Below, one piece after another: positions 26,602-34,718 of a stretch of DNA of 64,000 nt. The position numbers and the translations under genes were made by a program. The notes under the pieces are model-generated. The model worked only from the letters and a program-made list of their open reading frames with translations, was not told the DNA's origin and made no database searches. Position 1 is the first letter of the stretch; each line of letters begins with the position of its first letter. This stretch comes from an uncultured Treponema sp. GTDB lineage: Bacteria; Spirochaetota; Spirochaetia; Treponematales; Treponemataceae. The DNA lies in the NCBI GenBank assembly GCA_905372235.1, contig CAJPOF010000004.1, positions 1 to 64,000 of the forward strand, given 5' to 3'.

Positions 26602-26631
26602 ATTATATTTCCTATCAAGCGGATTAGTCAA
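26602..26631 (-). promoter_or_regulatory. Promoter of pcnB, near-consensus
   Basis: On the minus strand TTGACT (26631-26626), an 18-base spacer and TATAAT (26607-26602), then 9 bases to the GTG start at 26592. No Shine-Dalgarno, so the message begins at or just before the start codon. Confidence 0.8.
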
Positions 26632-26654
26632 TGTTCAACAAGGATTGAAGCGGA

Positions 26655-26900
26655 GCTTACGCATAAGAATCTATATTCCCCAAAAAACAACCGTTACCGA
26701 AAAAAAAGGCTGCACTCCAAGCGGCAGCCCTGCCATTCTCCGCGACTGACCGAAATCGGAATCGGACTGCGCAAAATTTCTTCGAAATTTTGCTTGCCAT
26801 CGGTCAGAGCGGCTCGGCGGCATTGCCGCTGCCGGGAGTGCAGCCTTTTTTATTTTATTATGAGCCTCTTTTCTGTTTATGCATTTTTCATACGTAAGCC
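26655..26900. repeat. Palindromic MITE-like element, copy 1
   Basis: 246 bases bounded by GCTTACGCATAAGAAT (left) and TTTTTCATACGTAAGC (right), imperfect inverted copies of each other. Inside, AAAAAAAGGCTGCACTCC (26701-26718) pairs with GGAGTGCAGCCTTTTTT (26835 on), enclosing GC-rich blocks shared with copy 2 (GGCAGC, CCCTGCC, GCGGCATTGCCGCTGCC) and an extra palindrome absent from copy 2. It has no coding capacity. The outer stem with flanking A and T runs could terminate transcription in both directions. It sits upstream of pcnB and downstream of the alpha/beta hydrolase gene. See copy 2 at 57725. Confidence 0.8.
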
Positions 26901-26938
26901 CTAAAAATTGAAGGCTTTAGGAGGCGGCTTTACCGTTC

Positions 26939-27886
26939 CTAAATCACGTTAGAGCCTATCCAACTAACGATATCGTCCATCACCCGCTCGGAAATCTCCT
27001 CGTTCAGGATTTCGTGTCTGTATCCTTCATAGAATTTTGTCTCGACGACCTTAACCCCATTGTTCTTGTAATCCGAGGCAAGCGCCCTGATTGTCTTTCC
27101 GTAATCCCCGACAGGGTCTTCCTCTCCGGTGACAAAAAGAATCGGAAGCGAAGAAGGAATCTTTTTCATGTTATTTTTCTTGTGAATGTCATTCAGTCCT
27201 TTGAAAATATCCCTGAAAAATCCCAGAGTCGCAACTCCGCCGCACCACGAATCGTTCATGTACATTTCTATGTTGCTTTCGCTCTTGGAAAGCCATTCAA
27301 GCCCAGTCTTTATTTCTCCAAAGCGGTCGTTGTAGCCTTTGAACGCCATTTTCTGCAGGGCAATGGATTTGTAGTTCTTTTTATGGAAAAGCATCATCAG
27401 GGATGTAACGAAAAGACCGCTGCGGACTGCAGAACGCCTTGGTCCTGAGGTTCCCGAAAGCACGCAGCCATCGATTTTTTTTCCGGCTCGTTCGATGAAA
27501 GCCTGCGCCACAAAAGAGCCGAACGAATGTCCCAAAAGAATGACTTTTTTTCCGGGGAAGTCAGCCTTGACTTTTCCTATGATTTCCTCAAGGTCGGATA
27601 CCACAAGATTGAATCCATCGCTTTTTGAAAGAAGAGCGAATTCTCCCGTTCCCTTCTGTTCCGCATTGAAAGCCGTCCGTCCATGACCTCGGTGGTCGTG
27701 TCCGCTGAACACAAAACCCTTGTCGGCAAAGTCCGAGCCTATCCTGTCGTACCTTAGGGCGTGCTCAAGCATTCCGTGGGAAAGCACTATCACCGCCTTT
27801 ATGTCTTCTTCGTTGTCCGGAATCCATCGGTTCACGGCTATTTCGGTTCCGTCTTTCATCGTCTGAAAAAATTTCTCTGTCTGCAT
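26939..27886 (-). CDS. Alpha/beta hydrolase, monoacylglycerol-lipase-like
   Basis: 315 residues. The nucleophile elbow GHSFGS has Ser at 121; LSHGMLEHALRYDRIG and GHDHRGHGRT are the oxyanion-loop and strand signatures of the lysophospholipase/monoglyceride lipase group. The Asp is expected in VTGEEDPVGDYG and the His in YEGYRHEILNE. No signal peptide, so cytoplasmic hydrolysis of a lipid ester is likely. GGAG lies 7 bases before the ATG. It is divergent from the RNA methyltransferase gene. Confidence 0.9.
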   Translation of the reverse strand: MQTEKFFQTMKDGTEIAVNRWIPDNEEDIKAVIVLSHGMLEHALRYDRIGSDFADKGFVFSGHDHRGHGRTAFNAEQKGTGEFALLSKSDGFNLVVSDLEEIIGKVKADFPGKKVILLGHSFGSFVAQAFIERAGKKIDGCVLSGTSGPRRSAVRSGLFVTSLMMLFHKKNYKSIALQKMAFKGYNDRFGEIKTGLEWLSKSESNIEMYMNDSWCGGVATLGFFRDIFKGLNDIHKKNNMKKIPSSLPILFVTGEEDPVGDYGKTIRALASDYKNNGVKVVETKFYEGYRHEILNEEISERVMDDIVSWIGSNVI

Positions 27887-27914
27887 TTAGTCACTCCACT
27901 AAAAAAAATATTTT

Positions 27915-27923
27915 TGCTAGTAT
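27915..27923 (+). promoter_or_regulatory. Extended -10 promoter of the RNA methyltransferase operon
   Basis: TGCTAGTAT (TG-C-TAGTAT) ends 8 bases before the ATG at 27932. No clear -35 and no Shine-Dalgarno. Confidence 0.5.
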
Positions 27924-27931
27924 TGTAGAAC

Positions 27932-29122
27932 ATGAAGTCGCATACCATTATAGCAGATAAATTCGTATTTGGTGGAAATTGTATAGGGAAAATAGACGGG
28001 AAAACGGTTTTTGTCCCGTATGCCGTTCCCGGAGAAAAACTGGAGATAGAAATCACAAAAGAACACAAAGATTTTGACGAAGGAAGGATTCTAAACGTCC
28101 TTGAGCCTTCATTTCACAGAGTAAAGCCGTTCTGCTCTTTGTACGGAAAATGCGGCGGTTGCGACATGATGCACATTGACGCTCAATACCAAAAGGAACT
28201 GAAAAGCAGGATATTCGTAGAACTTTTCAGCTCAAACGGAATCAAAATCACAGAGCCTTTAACAATATCCGGGAAAGAAACCGGATACAGGGCAAGAATC
28301 CAACTGAACGACGGCTGTTTTTCGGAAAGAGGGAGCAACCGTCCTGTTCCTGTAGAATATTGTCCGGTAGCACACAAAAACATAAATGATTGGCTTAAAA
28401 CAACTCCCACGGAAAAAAGAGGAAAAGGAAGAAAAAACATTTTCGCCCACGAAAAACTAAAAGAGAAACTTATAGTCTCGCGTACGGAAGAAAAACTTAC
28501 CCAAAAAGACACAAGAAAAAACGCAAGGCTCAAAAAGCCAAGAAATATATATTCGGGAACTGTAATCTCCGAAGAAAACCAAGCAAACATCAATCTTCTT
28601 GGAAAAAACATCGCCTTCGACGTGCGAGGCTTTTTCCAGTCGAACATAGAAGTGTTGGAAAAAGCAATCCTAAAAACTACGGAAGACATTTCAGGGAAAG
28701 CCGCCCTTGACCTTTACGCAGGCTGCGGAACGTTTTCCACATTCCTTTGCGACAAGTTTGAAAGCGTAACTCTTGTCGAACACAATAGAGACGCTCTTGT
28801 CTATGCGGAAAAAAATCTTTACGGAAGGAACCACACTTCAATCGGGCTTAGCGGAGAGGCATGGATTCGTTCATGCGATAAAACGCTTTTCGACGCAGCC
28901 GTTCTTGATCCGCCGAGAAGCGGACTTGAAAAAACGGTTCTTGACTATCTGTGCACGTCTAAAATCCCAAAAATCCGCTACGTGTCGTGCAATCCTTCCA
29001 CGCAGGCAAGAGATGTTTCAAAACTTTTAAAATCAGGCTACAGAATAAAAGACGCGTTCATATTGGATTTTTATCCGAACACGGCACATATCGAAAGTCT
29101 TGTGTGCCTTGAAAGGAGCTGA
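27932..29122 (+). CDS. TrmA/RlmD-family RNA (uracil-5)-methyltransferase
   Basis: 396 residues. An N-terminal TRAM-like barrel is followed by the [4Fe-4S] ligands CSLYGKCGGCDMMH and a further Cys in VEYCPVAH. The SAM-binding motif is LDLYAGCGTFS, and LDPPRSGL with YVSCNPSTQARD carries the catalytic Cys. The family forms 5-methyluridine in 23S rRNA or tRNA. It is slightly shorter than E. coli RlmD. The linker between the Fe-S part and the SAM domain (about 145-220) is very Lys-rich. The stop is 2 bases before the next gene, so the beta-propeller gene is in the same operon. Confidence 0.9.
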   Translation: MKSHTIIADKFVFGGNCIGKIDGKTVFVPYAVPGEKLEIEITKEHKDFDEGRILNVLEPSFHRVKPFCSLYGKCGGCDMMHIDAQYQKELKSRIFVELFSSNGIKITEPLTISGKETGYRARIQLNDGCFSERGSNRPVPVEYCPVAHKNINDWLKTTPTEKRGKGRKNIFAHEKLKEKLIVSRTEEKLTQKDTRKNARLKKPRNIYSGTVISEENQANINLLGKNIAFDVRGFFQSNIEVLEKAILKTTEDISGKAALDLYAGCGTFSTFLCDKFESVTLVEHNRDALVYAEKNLYGRNHTSIGLSGEAWIRSCDKTLFDAAVLDPPRSGLEKTVLDYLCTSKIPKIRYVSCNPSTQARDVSKLLKSGYRIKDAFILDFYPNTAHIESLVCLERS

Positions 29123-29124
29123 AA

Positions 29125-31011
29125 ATGCCCGTCGAAACAAAAAACAAAATGCAGGAACATAAAAAAAACATTCTAAAACAAAACAGAAAAAACGCATTTT
29201 CCACAATCCGAATGTCAGTGCCGTTCCTTGTGCTTTTTCTTTCTTTTTCGCCGCTATTCCATGCGCAGGAATCAATACAACTTTCCTATGAAAACGCAAG
29301 CTGGACAAACGTGATGAGCGGAAAGGCAATATTAAAGCCCGAGCAGACAAGCTACGGTTTTGTGGTCCTTACAGACGGAAAACTTTTAACAGGCTATTCC
29401 GAAAGCGGAAAAAAACTTTGGGATCATGCGGTAAAGACAAAAAATCCGAACTTCATCTCGGTTCTTTCAGGCGATTTTGCAATCCTTGTGTCGGACTTGT
29501 CGAATGTAAGCCTTGTAAACCCAAGCGGACTTACACTATGGTCAAAGGACGTGGGCTTTGAAATAACCGGAAAACCGGTTACAGGAAAGGACGGACGGAT
29601 TTTGGTTCAGGGAAAGGAAGAGATAGCATGCATAGGAGTAAACGGAATCCAAAAATGGAGCATGAAGACCCCCAAATTGAAAGCAATTCCGATTCAGGAA
29701 CTTGACGACGGAACGCTGGTCGCCTTTCTTGAAGAATCCCACGACGGAAAGGACAACGGACTTAGGTTTTCTCCGTTCGGTTTTTCAATCGAGACAATAA
29801 CGTTCGCCGCAAGAATATCGGACGCAAAAAGCACGGCGCACGGACTTCTTTTAAGTTTTTTGGACGGCGGAATCGGTCTTGTCTCCGCAAAAAAAGACAA
29901 GGACGGAAGGTCAAGCACTGTTACAAAATGGGCGATACCTTCGGACGATGGAGCGTTCTCACAGACAATTACGTCAAGGGGAATAATGCTTGTTCCTTTG
30001 GAAAAGAGCATGGCGGCACTCCTTAAAAACAGCTCCGGAAACGTAAAAATCATATTGTTCGGCGAAGAAAACGGAATCGTAGAAAACATATTCCATGTCC
30101 CTGAAATAAGTTTCGACAACCTTACGTGCGCATCAAGAATCTACGGAAAAGAAGGCATATTTCTTTCGGACGGAAAAAACGCTACAGTAACGGACGCATC
30201 CGGAAAATGCCTCTTCACCGCTACCCTTCCTTCAAAAGAAAACAAGATTTCAGGTTGGAACTATCTTTTTTACACAAAAGAAAACCACATCGTGCTGACA
30301 GGCTTTTCATGGACACTGAACGCATTCAGGACGATTGTAAGCGTCGGCCGAAAAAAAACGGAAACCGGCAAAAAGAAAAACTTATTTTCATATGAAAATC
30401 TTCTTAAACTAAAAGAAACCAGACTTCTTTTTTCCTACATCCCTGAGATTCCAAGGGACATAGTTTCCGAAGAAAGATTTAAGGCGCTTTTGGAAGGAAA
30501 CTACGGAAGCAAGGAAATGCGCTATTCCGAAGAGATTTTTTCAATATGCCAAGGCTACATGGAAAAATCCGCCACTGTGTCCGTAACAAACGGCTATGAA
30601 AATCCAAGTTCGTTCTACACAGATTTTCCGTCGCTTTCATTTGTTTTCAAGGAACTTTCAACGCTCGGAACGGACGATTCGGCTCGTCTTATCGCAAATC
30701 TTATAAAAAACGAGACAAACGACGCTCTTCTTAAAACCCTTGTAAACGCAGCCGGAGATTGCGGCTACGATCCTGAAAATCTTATGCTGGACGCAATTCG
30801 CTTGAAGATGAGCAGCATTTATGAAAAAAAATCCGCTGTTCTTGTTTCCATGAGCGATTCTGTCTTAAAGATATGCAGATTCATGGGGCGGCCGTCTTTT
30901 TTCGCATACGGAATGGAAATCCAAAAAACACTCCTTTCTCCTAAATATCCGTCCATCGTCAGGGAAGAGGCAAGAAAAAATCTTTCAAAAATTGCGGAAC
31001 TAAAGATATAG
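29125..31011 (+). CDS. Secreted beta-propeller (PQQ-like) protein, unknown function
   Basis: 628 residues. AAAGGAG lies 7 bases before the ATG. A basic N-region and a hydrophobic stretch (about 30-47) ending near FHAQE form a signal peptide, so the protein is probably exported. Residues 55-400 contain repeats such as GKLLTGYSESGKKLWDHA, NPSGLTLWSKDVG and NGIQKWSMK, typical PQQ-type propeller blades with W at the blade end. The C-terminal 200 residues are helical. No catalytic residues recognised. It precedes the P83/100 antigen gene by 57 bases, which has its own -10 box. Confidence 0.85.
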   Translation: MPVETKNKMQEHKKNILKQNRKNAFSTIRMSVPFLVLFLSFSPLFHAQESIQLSYENASWTNVMSGKAILKPEQTSYGFVVLTDGKLLTGYSESGKKLWDHAVKTKNPNFISVLSGDFAILVSDLSNVSLVNPSGLTLWSKDVGFEITGKPVTGKDGRILVQGKEEIACIGVNGIQKWSMKTPKLKAIPIQELDDGTLVAFLEESHDGKDNGLRFSPFGFSIETITFAARISDAKSTAHGLLLSFLDGGIGLVSAKKDKDGRSSTVTKWAIPSDDGAFSQTITSRGIMLVPLEKSMAALLKNSSGNVKIILFGEENGIVENIFHVPEISFDNLTCASRIYGKEGIFLSDGKNATVTDASGKCLFTATLPSKENKISGWNYLFYTKENHIVLTGFSWTLNAFRTIVSVGRKKTETGKKKNLFSYENLLKLKETRLLFSYIPEIPRDIVSEERFKALLEGNYGSKEMRYSEEIFSICQGYMEKSATVSVTNGYENPSSFYTDFPSLSFVFKELSTLGTDDSARLIANLIKNETNDALLKTLVNAAGDCGYDPENLMLDAIRLKMSSIYEKKSAVLVSMSDSVLKICRFMGRPSFFAYGMEIQKTLLSPKYPSIVREEARKNLSKIAELKI

Positions 31012-31030
31012 AATAAAGGAAAATTTAGTG

Positions 31031-31036
31031 TATAAT
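31031..31036 (+). promoter_or_regulatory. -10 box upstream of the P83/100 gene
   Basis: TATAAT preceded by TG, 32 bases before the start codon. The -35 region is poor (ATAGAA at 17 bases). The leader contains a normal GGAGG. Confidence 0.4.
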
Positions 31037-31068
31037 GTTTTCGCTGTGGAAACAGCTGGAGGATTTTT

Positions 31069-32619
31069 ATGAGATTAAACAAGTCTATATTTGCCGCACT
31101 TATTTTTGCGGCAAGCATTTTGTCATTGTCAGCTTTGGAAGTGAACGAAACCGAACTTAGAAGCGTAGGAAATAACGCCATAGTGTTCATAAACTACACA
31201 GGACCTCATTCAAAGATAGATTCGATTTCAAGCATAAGAAAAATCGGTTCTGATATGGGAAAAGCCATTGCATCCAGCAGGTCTTCAAGTACAAGGGCCG
31301 GGAATCCTTCAAGATATTCGGTGATTCATGCCGTAGACCCTTCCGAAAAAGGAAAACTTGATGCGGACATAATTCTTTTGGGAAAAGATGCGGGCGTTGA
31401 CCACATAGACAACCTAAGGCGCATAATAGCCGCCTACATCGAAGAAAGTTACGGCTACAGCGAAAGCGACGCAAGAACAATCGCCGTGTTTGTAACCGTG
31501 TACAATGCGGTCTACAGAGGAAACCTTGATAAATTTTTGGAAAAATACAAAAAGGTCGTTACTGGAAACCTTAGTTCCTCGTCATGCGGACTTTCCGTAA
31601 ACTATAGGGAATGGCCGGGTTCTTCCCAGATTGTAATTCCTTTGTACGACGTGAACGGAGGGTTAAGCACAATTGATACAACCGTCATCACAAGCACAGA
31701 AGTCGTAAAAAGAATGCAGGAAGACGACGACAAAAACATAGAAGCAAGAAAAAACATGGTTGACATCAAGGAACGCGAGGCGGAGGAAGCCACAAAGAAG
31801 GCTCAGGACGCTCAGAAAACAGCCACCGAAGAAAAGAAAAAACTTGTAGAGGTACAAAAAAAGACGGATAAGGCAAAAACCGAGGCGGAAACGGCTAAAA
31901 AGCAAGCTGAAGAAAATCCGAGGGACAAAAAAGCCCAAGCCGAAGCTCAGAAAAAGCAGGAAACCTACGAAAAGCAACAGACGGTACAAAAAGAGCAGGA
32001 AAAAGTCGTAGAAAATGCCGAAAAGACCGCCAACGAACAGCAGCAGATGGCGGACAAAAAAAATGACGAAGCGCAGACAGAACGCAAGACAATCGCAAAC
32101 GACCAGCAGGAAGTCATTAAGAAGGAAATTGAAAACTCACGAGCTCCAAGCGCATATGCCATACGGCTTACGGACGAGGCTTCCATGCTTTCAGGTCTTA
32201 TAAAGGTAAATACCAACAACGGAGAAATAATACAGTCTTCTCCGGTAACAGTCATACGAAACAGGACGATGTTCTCGGCGGCGGGAAATTTCATCGCGAT
32301 TGCAGGAGAAAATTCGGGAAACGGAGCGGTAAAACTCGTCCTTCTTTCTCCCGATACGATGGAAATAATAAAAGAATCCAACGAGACAGTGGCGGAAGAA
32401 TCCGTGCTTGTGCAGGATAACGGAGAATACTACTGCGTGATAAAAAGCGCAAACGGCTGGGCTGTAGGAAAATACAGAGCGGATCTTACGCTTTTACTGA
32501 AATCCAACGTGAACATAAGCCCAAGCACGCCGATGACAATAACAAGTGAATACGTGATTGTCTCCGAAACTTCAGGCAGGGTTCGCCTTCTGAAGAAAAA
32601 CAATCTTGAGGCACTATAA
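31069..32619 (+). CDS. P83/100-family antigen
   Basis: 516 residues. A signal peptide ends near LSLSA-LEVN (about 23). The domain that follows (NYTGPHSKIDSISSIRKIG and YIEESYGYSESDARTIAVF) matches the P83/100 family known from Borrelia and Treponema. A long charged Ala/Glu/Lys/Gln segment (about 220-345) with patterns like EEKKKLVEVQKKTDKAKTEA is predicted coiled coil or single helix. The C-terminal 170 residues form a beta-rich domain. Location is the periplasm or cell surface; the function is unknown although homologues are seroreactive. GGAGG precedes the ATG and a strong terminator follows the gene. A clear spirochaete marker. Confidence 0.92.
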   Translation: MRLNKSIFAALIFAASILSLSALEVNETELRSVGNNAIVFINYTGPHSKIDSISSIRKIGSDMGKAIASSRSSSTRAGNPSRYSVIHAVDPSEKGKLDADIILLGKDAGVDHIDNLRRIIAAYIEESYGYSESDARTIAVFVTVYNAVYRGNLDKFLEKYKKVVTGNLSSSSCGLSVNYREWPGSSQIVIPLYDVNGGLSTIDTTVITSTEVVKRMQEDDDKNIEARKNMVDIKEREAEEATKKAQDAQKTATEEKKKLVEVQKKTDKAKTEAETAKKQAEENPRDKKAQAEAQKKQETYEKQQTVQKEQEKVVENAEKTANEQQQMADKKNDEAQTERKTIANDQQEVIKKEIENSRAPSAYAIRLTDEASMLSGLIKVNTNNGEIIQSSPVTVIRNRTMFSAAGNFIAIAGENSGNGAVKLVLLSPDTMEIIKESNETVAEESVLVQDNGEYYCVIKSANGWAVGKYRADLTLLLKSNVNISPSTPMTITSEYVIVSETSGRVRLLKKNNLEAL

Positions 32620-32644
32620 AGCAATTCATAAAACAGAAAGCAAA

Positions 32645-32690
32645 AAACTGCCCCAAAGGATTTTATCCTTTGGGGCAGTTTTTTTTTCGT
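32645..32690 (+). terminator. Strong intrinsic terminator after the P83/100 gene
   Basis: ACTGCCCCAAAGGA pairs perfectly with TCCTTTGGGGCAGT around a 5-base loop and is followed by eight or more T. Confidence 0.9.
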
Positions 32691-32749
32691 TTTGAAAGAC
32701 GGCTATCCCGTGGTGCGTAAGATTCGACAATTCAAAAAATCGCACATAA

Positions 32750-32780
32750 AAAAAAGCCCTCCGAAAAAACGGAAGGCTTT
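32750..32780 (-). terminator. Terminator of tRNA-Val
   Basis: On the minus strand AAAAGCCTTCCG pairs with CGGAGGGCTTTT (one mismatch) around TTTTTT and is followed by a T run, immediately after the tRNA. Confidence 0.8.
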
Positions 32781-32854
32781 TGGGCAGTGAGAGGATCGAA
32801 CTCCCGACATCCTGGGTGTAAACCAGACGCTCGTACCAGCTGAGCTAACTGCCC
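32781..32854 (-). tRNA. tRNA-Val (anticodon UAC)
   Basis: Cloverleaf on the minus strand: acceptor GGGCAGT/ACTGCCC with discriminator A, D-arm around GCTCAGCTGGTACGAGC, anticodon loop TTTACAC giving anticodon TAC, T-arm GGGAGTTCGATCCTC. CCA is not encoded. It has its own promoter (32874-32903) and terminator. Confidence 0.95.
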
Positions 32855-32873
32855 GAAAAATTACGATGAAAGG

Positions 32874-32903
32874 AATATACCAAAACCACAGGCGATATGT
32901 CAA
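32874..32903 (-). promoter_or_regulatory. Promoter of tRNA-Val
   Basis: On the minus strand a perfect TTGACA (32903-32898), an 18-base spacer ending TGG, and TATATT (32879-32874), 19 bases before the tRNA. Confidence 0.8.
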
Positions 32904-32911
32904 TAGCCTGT

Positions 32912-33487
32912 CTAAAGTTTTTTCTTTTCGATGAACTTTTTTCCGGCGGAGAACGCTTTTCCCACCGCTTTTCCAAGGACAATATACTCATTGTTGAAAG
33001 GATCGTATGTGATGGGAGAAAGCCGTTCAACAATGACATTTCCGTTTTCGTCAAGGAAAGCTTCGTCAACAGCGACGTTTTTTATGCTTCCCAAAAGGCG
33101 GCAAGTGGGCGCATCATAGTTAATCACCTCGCATTCAAGAACCATGGGAAGTTCTTCAATTACAGGAGCATTTACAAACTCGCTCCGAGTTACGTGAAAG
33201 GCGCAATTTTCTATCTTGTCTTGGACCTTATTTCCGCTTGCAATCCCAAGGTAATCGCATTCAGCGACATGAGAGGAATCGGCAATATGAACCGTGAACG
33301 CTCCGGTTTTCAAAAGATTCTTCACAGTCTTATGCTCAGGACTTAGACATATGTTTATCTTATAATCGTCTGCGATTCCTCCCCAAGCTGCGTTCATCGC
33401 ATCGGGGATTCCGTTCTCGTCGTAAGTTCCTATTATGAAGACCGGCATCGGATATAGAGCAGACTTCGCTCCAAGATTCTTTTTCAT
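32912..33487 (-). CDS. Flavin reductase-like FMN-binding protein
   Basis: 191 residues. The start PMPVFIIGTYDENGIPDAM followed by NAAWGG, then INICLSPEHKTVKNLLKTGAF, is typical of the flavin reductase-like split-barrel family, which binds FMN as a dimer. Such proteins often act as NAD(P)H-flavin reductases or flavoredoxins carrying electrons in anaerobes. No heme or extra domains. It is 27 bases downstream of trpS on the same strand and may be co-transcribed with it. Confidence 0.9.
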   Translation of the reverse strand: MKKNLGAKSALYPMPVFIIGTYDENGIPDAMNAAWGGIADDYKINICLSPEHKTVKNLLKTGAFTVHIADSSHVAECDYLGIASGNKVQDKIENCAFHVTRSEFVNAPVIEELPMVLECEVINYDAPTCRLLGSIKNVAVDEAFLDENGNVIVERLSPITYDPFNNEYIVLGKAVGKAFSAGKKFIEKKKL

Positions 33488-33514
33488 GTTTTATCCAAAA
33501 TCATAATTTTTTAG

Positions 33515-34594
33515 CTATATCACCATGTTCATTGCGGCGCGGACTTCCTCGAGGGTTTTTTCTGCAATTTCCCTTGCCCGTTTTGTTCCATCCAAAAGAA
33601 CATCCCGTATGTATGAAGGATTTTTTTCAAGTTCCATGCGCCTTTTTCGTAAAGGCCGCAAAGTCTCGTTCAACGCTTCGGTAAGTTCGCTTTTCAACAT
33701 TCCGCCGCCGCCGTCCCCTATCCTTTCTGCTATATCTTTTGGTTCTTCTTTCGTGCATAAGGATACAAGCTGGAGAAGGTTCGCAACTTCCGGGCGATTT
33801 ACTGGATCATACGTTATAAGTCGTTCTCCGTCGGTTTTTGCCTTTTTTACAAGCCTTCCCGTCTCATCCTCAGTCGCGCTTAGCATTATTGCGTTTCCAC
33901 GGCTTTTAGACATCTTTTGGGAACCGTCAAGTCCCATTATGCTTGGGGTTTTTGAAAGAAGCACCTGCGGAAGAGGAAAAACCGGATTTTCTTCCTTGCA
34001 GAATTTTTTGTTGAAACGGTTCGCAATCGTACGAGCCATCTCAACGTGCGGAAGCTGGTCTTTTCCGGCAGGAACTACGTTTCCCTTGCAGAAAAGAATG
34101 TCCACCGCCTGATGCACAGGATATGTGTACATTCCGGCGTTCACGTTGGTTATTCCAGCCGCCTGAATCTCTTCCTTGACCGTAGGATTCCTTGAAAGTT
34201 CCGCATTGGACACAAGCGTAAGAAACGGGACCAAAAGCTGGTTCGCCTCCGGAACGTAACTGTGCGGATATATAATGACATCTTTTCCGGGTTCGATGCC
34301 GGAAGCAAGATAGTCTATCACAAGCTGCTTTGTGTTTTGACTTATTTCCTGATACGCATCGTGGTCAGTAAGCACCTGGTAGTCCGCAATCAGAATCATC
34401 GTTGGAACTCCGAGCTTTGAAAGCCGAACCCTATTTTGAAGAGAGCCGAAATAATGCCCGATATGAAGACGACCGGTAGGCCTGTCTCCGGTAAGCACTC
34501 TATATGCCTTAGGATTTTTCAGAAGGTCTGCCTCAAGTTTTCTGCTCGCCTCAAGGGCAGCCTCGTATGTAGCGCTATTAATCGATTCTTGCAT
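33515..34594 (-). CDS. trpS: Tryptophanyl-tRNA synthetase
   Basis: 359 residues from the ATG at 34594, preceded by AGGAACGGAT; two upstream in-frame ATGs lack a Shine-Dalgarno. Class I synthetase charging tRNA-Trp. GDRPTGRLHIGHYFGSLQN carries the HIGH motif (HIGH); QKMSKSRGN is the KMSKS loop. The length is close to the usual 330-350. Divergent from folC across about 124 bases. Confidence 0.96.
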   Translation of the reverse strand: MQESINSATYEAALEASRKLEADLLKNPKAYRVLTGDRPTGRLHIGHYFGSLQNRVRLSKLGVPTMILIADYQVLTDHDAYQEISQNTKQLVIDYLASGIEPGKDVIIYPHSYVPEANQLLVPFLTLVSNAELSRNPTVKEEIQAAGITNVNAGMYTYPVHQAVDILFCKGNVVPAGKDQLPHVEMARTIANRFNKKFCKEENPVFPLPQVLLSKTPSIMGLDGSQKMSKSRGNAIMLSATEDETGRLVKKAKTDGERLITYDPVNRPEVANLLQLVSLCTKEEPKDIAERIGDGGGGMLKSELTEALNETLRPLRKRRMELEKNPSYIRDVLLDGTKRAREIAEKTLEEVRAAMNMVI

Positions 34595-34683
34595 ATCCGT
34601 TCCTGATTTCATTAGGATGACTAATGATGTCATATTTTCAGTTTTTATTCCACAGGAAACGATTTTCCTAAAAATTATTTTCA

Positions 34684-34712
34684 TTAACATTCGGAAAAAA
34701 AATCGCTATCAT
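34684..34712 (+). promoter_or_regulatory. Promoter of folC-alr, leaderless type
   Basis: TTAACA (34684-34689), a 17-base spacer and TATCAT (34707-34712), then only 6 bases to the ATG at 34719; no Shine-Dalgarno. Confidence 0.7.
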
Positions 34713-34718
34713 ATCATC

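Noticed and set aside
26593..26631. TTG at 26631 as the start of pcnB
   Set aside because: This TTG is the first part of the -35 box of a near-consensus promoter, so the codons up to the -10 are not in the mRNA.
26701..26851. Small regulatory RNA gene
   Set aside because: The structure is better explained as part of a repeated element with inverted ends; no promoter is seen driving it.
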